DNA of 64,000 nucleotides from Paraescarpia echinospica (taxonomy: Eukaryota; Annelida; Polychaeta; Sabellida; Siboglinidae): NCBI GenBank assembly GCA_020002185.1, contig CM034531.1, positions 76,093,791-76,157,790 of the forward strand, in the 5' to 3' direction. Of this stretch, positions 55,515 to 64,000 are shown one piece after another. The translations under genes and the position numbers were made by a program. The notes under the pieces were generated by a model. The model saw only the letters and a list, made by a program, of their open reading frames with translations, was not told the origin of the DNA and made no database searches. The stretch's first letter is position 1; each line of letters starts with the position of its first letter.

Positions 55515-55886
55515 GGTATATCAGCATTGTCCACAATGGAAACATGGTATATCAGCATTGTCCACAATGGAAACATGGTATATCAGCATTGTCCACAATG
55601 GAAACATGGTATATCAGCATTGTCCACAATGGAAACATGGTATATCAGCATTGTCCACAATGGAAACATGGTATATCAGCATTGTCCACAATGGAAACAT
55701 GGTATATCAGCATTGTCCACAATGGAAACATGGTATATCAGCATTGTCCACAATGGAAACATGGTATATCAGCATTGTCCACAATGGAAACATGGTATAT
55801 CAGCATTGTCCACAATGGAAACATGGTATATCAGCATTGTCCACAATGGAAACATGGTATATCAGCATTGTCCACAATGGAAACAT
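55515..55886 (+). repeat. Perfect 31-bp minisatellite, exactly 12 units
   Basis: Unit ggtatatcagcattgtccac + aatggaaacat, repeated 12 times (372 bp) with no variation seen. Each unit contains the inverted repeat CATTGT-CC-ACAATG. All three frames stay open across the array because 31 is not a multiple of three; no protein is implied. Confidence 0.97.
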
Positions 55887-56019
55887 GGTCTTGCACTTTA
55901 TTGTTTCAGTTCTATTATATTGAATAATCTATATTTTTATTATTTTACATTTGTGTATTGAATAAATCAATCAAAAACGTAAATTGTTATTATTTGATAT
56001 GATTAACAAGATTCAACGT

Positions 56020-56195
56020 GTATGTCTTGTATTGCATGTCTTGTATTATTATATGTCTTGTATTGTATGTATTGTATTTTATGCATTGTATTGTATGTCT
56101 TGTATTGTATGTCTTGTGTTGTATGTCTTGTATTGTATGTCTTGTGTTGTATGTCTTGTATTGTATGTCTTGCATTATGTGTCTTGTATTGTAAG
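56020..56195. repeat. Imperfect ~14-bp tandem repeat (tgtcttgtattgta)
   Basis: About twelve variant units of tgtcttgtattgta or tgtcttgtgttgta. Confidence 0.85.
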
Positions 56196-56860
56196 TCATA
56201 CTTGCTCAGTCATACGTAACACTACAGAAACCTTCGAGCTTTACGTAAATGAAAATTACATATGCACAGACAAAAAGAAAGAACAGTGTTAAAGCAGCGT
56301 GTCCACAAACAATATTTAGGGCACTTTTTGATCAATCGGTCACCATAAGAGCAGTGGCACAATCAAATAAAGATATTTTTGAAAAACCGAAGAGCTTGTT
56401 TGAAAGCTATTCTAAGGTTTTACCGGTCACAACTGCTGTTCTCGACGGGTAGTTGGACCTGTCACCAATACATGCTCATTTCTGACGACACACGAGTCGG
56501 TATTCACGTCACTAATAGTTTGTATTCTTCCCTTCCTTTCACCGTCTATCCCTCACACTGGCTCAGTTGTCCCACCTAACACGTCCAGGTGAGCAATGGA
56601 AGTATCTGCTAACTGTTAAATGTCTCTTTGGAATTGTTGACAGACAGCGTCCTCTTGTGACGAGTCAGATGCATATCCCGCGGTGACTACGTCGAATTTA
56701 GACAGCACATTTACTAGTTGTGCATACTCAGGCGTATGGGCGGTTCGACGTTGCGTCAGGAAAAAAATATGTCGCAACAGCTTAACATAACAAACACAAC
56801 AAAGAGCCATACAAAACTAGCTCACGGACAGATAGGCAGGAAGTGATATATAGGTAGGCA
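56196..56860. other. Intergenic, nothing recognised
   Basis: No supported feature. Confidence 0.4.
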
Positions 56861-56862
56861 AG

Positions 56863-57058
<196 letters not shown>

Positions 57059-57404
57059 CGTGTAAGCAGGCAGTCAGACAGGCAGTTAGGCAAGCAGGCA
57101 GGACAGAGACATACAGCCAGACATACATATATATCGACAGACAGACAGACAGTCCGGCAGGCAGAAATACATACAATTAGACACACATCTAGACTGATAA
57201 ACATATACATAATGACTCATGAACCGACATATATACAAACACACAAATCTATATCCATATATTACTGTCCGACAGACAAGCAGTTCGGGAAAAAAGGCAG
57301 ACAGCCAGCCACACAGACATACAGTGAGACAGACAGAGATATAGACAGGCACAAATAAACATTACACGTGAAACAACTGACACACCCGCACATACAACCA
57401 GTGC

Positions 57405-57850
57405 ATGCAAAGACAAAGCGCTCTTCCGGAAGTGACTACACGCCGAAACACTCACCCTCGGCCGAGTTCCACGAGCGCCCCGTCAGGCCAGCACGCGGCG
57501 AAGGGCACACGTTGGTCTCGCTCGCCTGACGACGGAGCACGACGTCCTGCGCCCGCCTCACTGCACTCACGGGTAGATTCTGACTCACCCCAATTTTCTC
57601 GCTGCCCCGTCACTTCAGACGGGGAGCGTATCAGCGTGACGTCACAGACAACAATACTACCTTCGGCGTAGCGACAGTGGATCGTGTTACGGCGATTCGC
57701 GATTCATCGATTCACTTGGCCGCTATTTAATTAGCGCCGACTCCTGGTTTATTGTATCAGTTACGGCGAGACGAATGTCCTGCGTTATAATTCGATCCCT
57801 CGTGTTCCGCCGTGGACGGTCACATGACGGGGAGGTTCGTCAGAAATCCA
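57405..57850 (-). promoter_or_regulatory. CpG-rich promoter-like patch, probably for a minus-strand gene
   Basis: High CpG density, a perfect CRE (TGACGTCA, 57,637-57,644), and on the minus strand a strong donor-like ggccgag|ggtgagtg near 57,455 that could end a first non-coding exon. No downstream exon was identified, so the gene is hypothetical. Confidence 0.35.
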
Positions 57851-58051
57851 ACACCGAGTTGCCGACGATTGAAAGGACGAATTAGCAATGCCTGGTGTAC
57901 GAAGAATTGCTTACTTTCAAAGCACCTTTCGTCGAAATAGTTATGTTAGAGGGTGCTTTAACCGAACAATAAAGGTGTTGTGTATCACTGTCTATGCGTG
58001 GAGGGCAACGTTGTTGGTCTAACAACGACACGTTGCGTTAAGCAACGTATG

Positions 58052-58089
<38 letters not shown>

Positions 58090-58620
58090 TTATAATTATA
58101 TATATATATATATATATATATAAATGATATATATATATACATATATATATATATCATTTTTATATAATCATAAAGGAAGCATACGCAGACCGCTGCAATA
58201 TGAGATATACAACATTCGAGGACAATGTTTTCAAAATAACAAAACAAATTGTTTTGGTGCAAATACTTATTTCTATAATTATGTCTGGTTATACTACGTA
58301 TTCTAACAGTTCGAATAATTGTTTAAATAAAAGGTTTTATCCACGCATCTAGGGGTCAAAACTACAAGCAGACCAGCGGTATATACGAAGGAACATTAAC
58401 TTGCATTCCCACGAAATATGTCCTTATTCTTACGCTGTTTGCTCTTGTTATTTTGGCGAGATATGTTTTCGTAACAACCATTAACGAATTTTAAGACAAA
58501 GCCCAGAAGACAGGTAACATATCTGTCATTACGATCAATTGTGGTTTCAATGAATTTAGTTGATTAGCCAAGCATGTGTATTTTGCTATAGTAACGTGTA
58601 ACCAGATTTGTCATTTGCCC
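57851..58620. other. Intergenic with (TA)n tracts
   Basis: Alternating TA runs at about 58,057-58,155; otherwise nothing recognised. Confidence 0.6.
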
Positions 58621-59412
58621 TGTGTACCGGCATAAAATTGCCCGCTCTGATTTCTGCCCCACCCCGAAATATTATATCGGAACGAACCTGCCGGGGGGGG
58701 GCAATAATATACTGGTATAAAACTGCCCCCTGGGGCAATAATATACCGGTATCATACTGCCCCCTCCAATATAAAACAGCCCCCATGTTTAACATTATAT
58801 GATGATTGACCACTAATTATTATATAGGCCTATGCACATGATGTATGCACATGGTAATGAAATGTGAATAATGACATAAACAATCGGTTTTTGACAAATA
58901 TAATATATTGTTAAAGGTTGTTTGTGTATTTCGAGCAGTTATCTGATATATCTATTTAATTATTATATTTGGCCTTCAGAAAGGAGAGATTACAAAAAAA
59001 AGCATTGATATACAGGAAGATTCAAAAGGGAATCAACATCATCGCAGTGGGCACATAGTCTTTTATACGTCTTTTAATGGTCGGTTCTTGGTGATGAAAA
59101 TTATTTCTCAGAATAACATAAAAATTACGCCAATTAGACGTCTTTCCGTTGACGTCTAAATCATGTGGGAAAATTGACATATATCAGACGTCATTCCGTT
59201 GACGTCTAAAATATGTGGGGATATTTACATCTATTAGATTTTCCATTAATAAAAAAGTACAATTAACCCACTGTGCCGTAATTTAGATTTATAGATGGCA
59301 ATATTATACCGGGGAGGCAGCATTATACCGGTATAAGATTGCCCTCCCGGCAGTTTTATACCGGCATAATATTGCTTGGGGCAAAATCATACTGGGGGCA
59401 ATATTATACCTT
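58610..59412. repeat. Two clusters of TATACCGGTATA / GGGGGCAATA words flanking ~480 bp
   Basis: Cluster 1 (58,610-58,795) and cluster 2 (59,298-59,412) each hold several copies of ggggcaataatataccggta-like words in both orientations. In between lie two tandem ~58-bp units around cattccgttgacgtctaaa (59,130-59,220). The arrangement resembles an element with complex terminal repeats, but no exact ends or target duplication were found. Confidence 0.55.
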
Positions 59413-61135
59413 TACATCGGCATATTAAGCACAGTTTGGGTGAAGAATGTTGCTGCTGATGTTATTGACGCATTGCTGATCCTCCGCGCGTATTTAACTA
59501 CAAATCTTGCAATAGATTAGCTGCTAAATGCACATGCACGGACACGGGCATGGCAGCACGTATAAGTCGTGAATGCTAACCTGTGTTTGCTTGCGTTGTT
59601 TCGGTGGTACGGACAACATGTTTCAGCGCGTCATGATTATGCTTGACCGCGAACTTTCCTCAGATTATACGCAGCACAGCACTGGTAGACTACGATACTT
59701 TTGATAGTCAGGGACTGGCGGAGGTAGGCATATACCTTGCTTTTGTGATTTGAAGATATGTTTTTCACTGAATAACTTTTAGGCGCTGGGTCCAAATCTG
59801 ATGACAGATCGAGACGATACACTTTGAACATTTGTAAACATTGAAAAATCAAAATGATCAATAAAACACGAAAAGATCCTTTTTTAATGTGTTGCCACTG
59901 AGCCACGGACAATCCGTCAAGAGACGTAACACATTAATTAAATTAGATGTTAGTGAAATTATATCAAATGACATATAGAGCTGCATGTGTAAATAACAGT
60001 ATATGACGGAGTAGCATAACGACAATAATTTAGCTCGATAATAGCAAGAGTAGCTAACCCAGTTAATCACGTACGTCGATGCGAACAGTGAATATCATCT
60101 CAAGTTAATGCAACAACACAGCTTTTGCGGTCCAATCAAATGTTACGTACCCGATAAATTTATATTCGGCTTTTGCACAACCGCCGCATAATTTAAAATA
60201 TAAATTAGTTATACTACTTGAAAAGTAACTACGCTGTGTAACAGCCTGAATTCTTATTCTTAACACAAACGTATAGAACTGGCACGGGGACGAAATTAAT
60301 ATTCGAGGAGCTGAGAACCGGAGCTTTAACACCGGTCCGGTGTCGCATCATGACATCAGAAGATGGGAGGGGATGCCGTTGAATTATTTCACGGGGACTT
60401 TCACAATTTTGTGAAGCTCACCAGAAAAGTCCAACTGCATCCCCCTTGACGCGCGCCAAAAACACCTTAAGGTTCTCAGAAAACTTCGATTTGTGGCTCG
60501 CCAAAAAAACCCACATTCAAGCTCACGTTTATTGGCGGCAGAACTATGTCTGCCACACAGCGAAATCCCAGGAGGCAGCTGCCCCCGTGACCCCCTTTTC
60601 CCGCGTCTATGCATGTACAGAAAATTGAGTTCGAAATACTTATCAGCACGTTTGACGAGTTTTTTTATGACTAACCAGTTGCTTGTTAACAACTGCAGTG
60701 ATGCAGCTAGACGATGTACCAAGGCTAGTTAGGTTAGTCTTAGGTCTGTGTATTTCTTTGTTAGCCGTGAATGTTATACATATCATAAGCACACCAACGT
60801 TTACCTATAAGGGACTTTCGTTTATGTTTTATCGGAGTAGAACGTAGACCGTGAGCAGTTAACTAATGGTGGCAACGAGAGAGTTTACATCAAATCTGAC
60901 GACAGCGTTCGACTATTTCGTCGGCGTATACGGGCATAATTACAGATGCTAATGGCCTACACTGTTTGTCAGATGCATACCTACGTGTGCTTGAAAAAGT
61001 GATACATTTATGTTAATGTGGGTTGCCTAGATGCCGTGAGGTTGTGGCACGTTTTGCGCCCCTCGTGTTTCTTCTTAGCGAAGTCACGCAGTCGGGCAAG
61101 AGCCTATTAAGCGAGACTACTATAATCGAGTTAAC
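59413..61135. other. Intergenic, nothing recognised
   Basis: Only short chance reading frames; no splice-supported exon. Confidence 0.4.
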
Positions 61136-62447
<1,312 letters not shown>

Positions 62448-62763
62448 TGTAGCGCCACCGGAGAATGGATTTTGTTAGTGTTCATAAAAGTGCAGTTGTG
62501 TACCTCATTGGAAGGGGAATTCCGTCTGTGGATTAGTATTTAGGAAACGTAACCATTGAACACATCATCCTTCACGGCGGACAATGTTACTGAAATAATT
62601 GAATGTTGATATCCACGATATGGCGACACTGTAATTGTCAAAATTGATGTCCCTGGTGTGTTTGCTTTATGGGCTTCATGGGTGAGTATAATATAACGTA
62701 AATGAAGTCTTCTCGCAGTAAATGCGCCATGGCAAATGTTTCCAAGTGATGTGGGTGTATTCC

Positions 62764-62857
62764 AATGAACAGGTTTGCCAAAGAATTAAGTGTAACGCGC
62801 TTTGAGCAGTTCTATAATGACTGGATACCGCGCATTATAAGAATTTACTTTTTACTC
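62764..62857 (+). mobile_element. SINE family S1, 3' fragment
   Basis: aatgaacaggtttgccaaag ... gactggataccgcgcattat followed by aagaatttactttttac matches the S1 tail. Confidence 0.6.
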
Positions 62858-63505
62858 TCCGTTTTCAGATATCCGGATGTACACAGCGCCTCAAGTGGAC
62901 GCTAGCTGGGACTGTACACTAATAATGAATATCAGGTTACGGCAATGAGCTGCCACTAACACCGTGACTCTGTAGAACGACAGGATGCTTTAACTAGGCA
63001 CGAGTCTTCCGAAGCCTTTGTCATCAGGTAGTCAATATCTATTATCTCAGTGTGTGTTTAACAATTTAAGGCCTGCGAGTCTGGCATCAAAGCACGCGTT
63101 TAATTAATTCCGAAACTACGTCGCATGATTGCCTACTTTCACGGTTCAGTGATCCCCAAATAATGACCTTTCATGAGATAGAATTTTGTTACGATTAACT
63201 GCACACGCTGATGGTGTACGGTGTCAAGTGTTGGTTTCGTGTTGCAATGTAGAGGCTTCCAACAAAATGAAGATAAACGTATTTACAGCGAAACCTCTTA
63301 TTCCAAATACCAGTAATCTAGACACATCGTTATCTTGACCATTGTGCCGCAGTCGTCGGTATTTGCTTCTGTCTGTAGCAATAACAACTGCGCTTGTCAC
63401 ACTAACAGACTCGAATGTTGTAATTTTCCTTTTCGTAATACTGCTCTCTACAGCGTGGGCAACACTGTTTGGCCAGCGTTGTGACTCGATCACCGCGGTT
63501 TTCTC
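62858..63505. other. Intergenic, nothing recognised
   Basis: No supported feature. Confidence 0.4.
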
Positions 63506-63725
63506 AACCAAATCCGCTTCTTAGGTTTCTGCATTGGCTTCCTGTCCGATACTGTATCAATTTTAAGATTTATAGAGGGTATACTTTTATTACCAGGCAC
63601 TTATATGTGGGCATCCCACACATTTATATACCCATTCCTTATTTCGTTAAGACAGCATATCCAGCAGCGATCATTTTTGTTCTTAGAGTTAATATCAATA
63701 TTGGAACCAAGGGCTCGTTTAACTA
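63506..63725 (+). mobile_element. LINE RT C-terminal fragment
   Basis: PLLRFLHWLPVRYCINFKIY is the canonical LHWLPV-R--FK block of CR1/L2-type ORF2 C-termini. It is followed by a degenerate LYVGIPHIYIPIPYF and FVLRVNINIGTKGSF. A short, 5'-truncated relic. Beyond it to 64,000 nothing is recognised. Confidence 0.7.
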
Positions 63726-64000
63726 ACATGATTAAAAGCTCATAAGGCCGATTTTTCACCAGAAAAAAAATCGATTTTAATTCTTATTTATGATCGAAAA
63801 TTAAAACTGCGTTTCATTAACAAACCATCTTGGATACAGTCCATAAAAACGCTCCAAAAATGCCAATTTCTAAGACGACGTTACACCACTCTTTGGTTAT
63901 CATAAACAGCCAGATTTTACTAACTGCGTTTTATTTTGGGTCTTCTTTCACGCACAAATCTAGATGTTCACAGCCAAATATAAGTCTTCCAAATGTTTGC

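Noticed and set aside
55481..55961. About 140-codon frames with WYISIVHNGNM-type repeats
   Set aside because: All three frames yield the same repeat because the 31-bp unit is not a multiple of three; no coding meaning.
60384..60722. 112-codon minus-strand frame
   Set aside because: No splice signals, no family text and no coding-like composition compared with the flanks.

Overview
This is a window of metazoan nuclear DNA. It has spliced genes with canonical GT/AG introns, LINE, SINE, hAT and Tigger-like transposons, and a very heavy load of micro- and minisatellites. The gene and repeat mix suggests a marine invertebrate, but the sequence alone does not allow a species call. Two host genes can be reconstructed exon by exon and together explain most of the protein-coding signal.

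Left part (1-8,300). A possible terminal exon of an unknown gene sits at the left edge, followed by a 981-bp Tigger-like element with a TA target duplication and a decayed LINE 3' end. Then comes a BTB-zinc-finger gene with three coding exons (3,995-5,039, 6,365-6,548, 8,170-8,296) and a 451-residue product.

Giant inverted duplication (7,797-26,226). The last zinc-finger exon of that gene lies inside the left arm of an inverted repeat of about 18 kb. Its centre (18,128/18,129) falls in a 33-36 bp minisatellite array. Both arms carry a LINE, a DNA transposon nested in that LINE, paired MITEs and a copy of the zinc-finger exon. The two exon copies differ at only two bases, both of which change DNA-contact positions of the recognition helix.

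LINE block (26,227-30,190). Two minus-strand LINE fragments lie back to back: a 5'-truncated one ending in a (TTATG)n tail, and a CR1-like element with an SGNH-hydrolase-like domain, an endonuclease and a reverse transcriptase, disabled by two nonsense codons and a frameshift.

DNase I gene (30,777-44,358). Nine exons encode a 322-residue secreted DNase I family endonuclease with all catalytic residues present and a basic C-terminal tail. Its introns hold a hAT transposon, SINEs, a duplicated 0.7-kb segment, a 27-bp minisatellite rich in splice-acceptor-like sites and a 25-bp minisatellite. Exons 6-7 with their introns are copied in inverted orientation at 49,488-51,292, and that copy is bracketed by a 14-bp direct repeat.

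Right part (44,400-64,000). A probable coding exon for an unknown, possibly secreted protein lies at 45,731-46,204. The rest is mostly repeat: SINEs, LINE 3' ends, MITEs, a CT-rich tract, a perfect 12 x 31 bp array, CAGG arrays, a CpG-rich promoter-like patch and a 1.3-kb GT/GC alternating tract.

The two inverted duplications, each capturing exons of the neighbouring host gene, are the most unusual structures here. Assembly artefact (collapsed haplotypes) must be excluded, although the 14-bp direct repeat at the second one argues for a real insertion.
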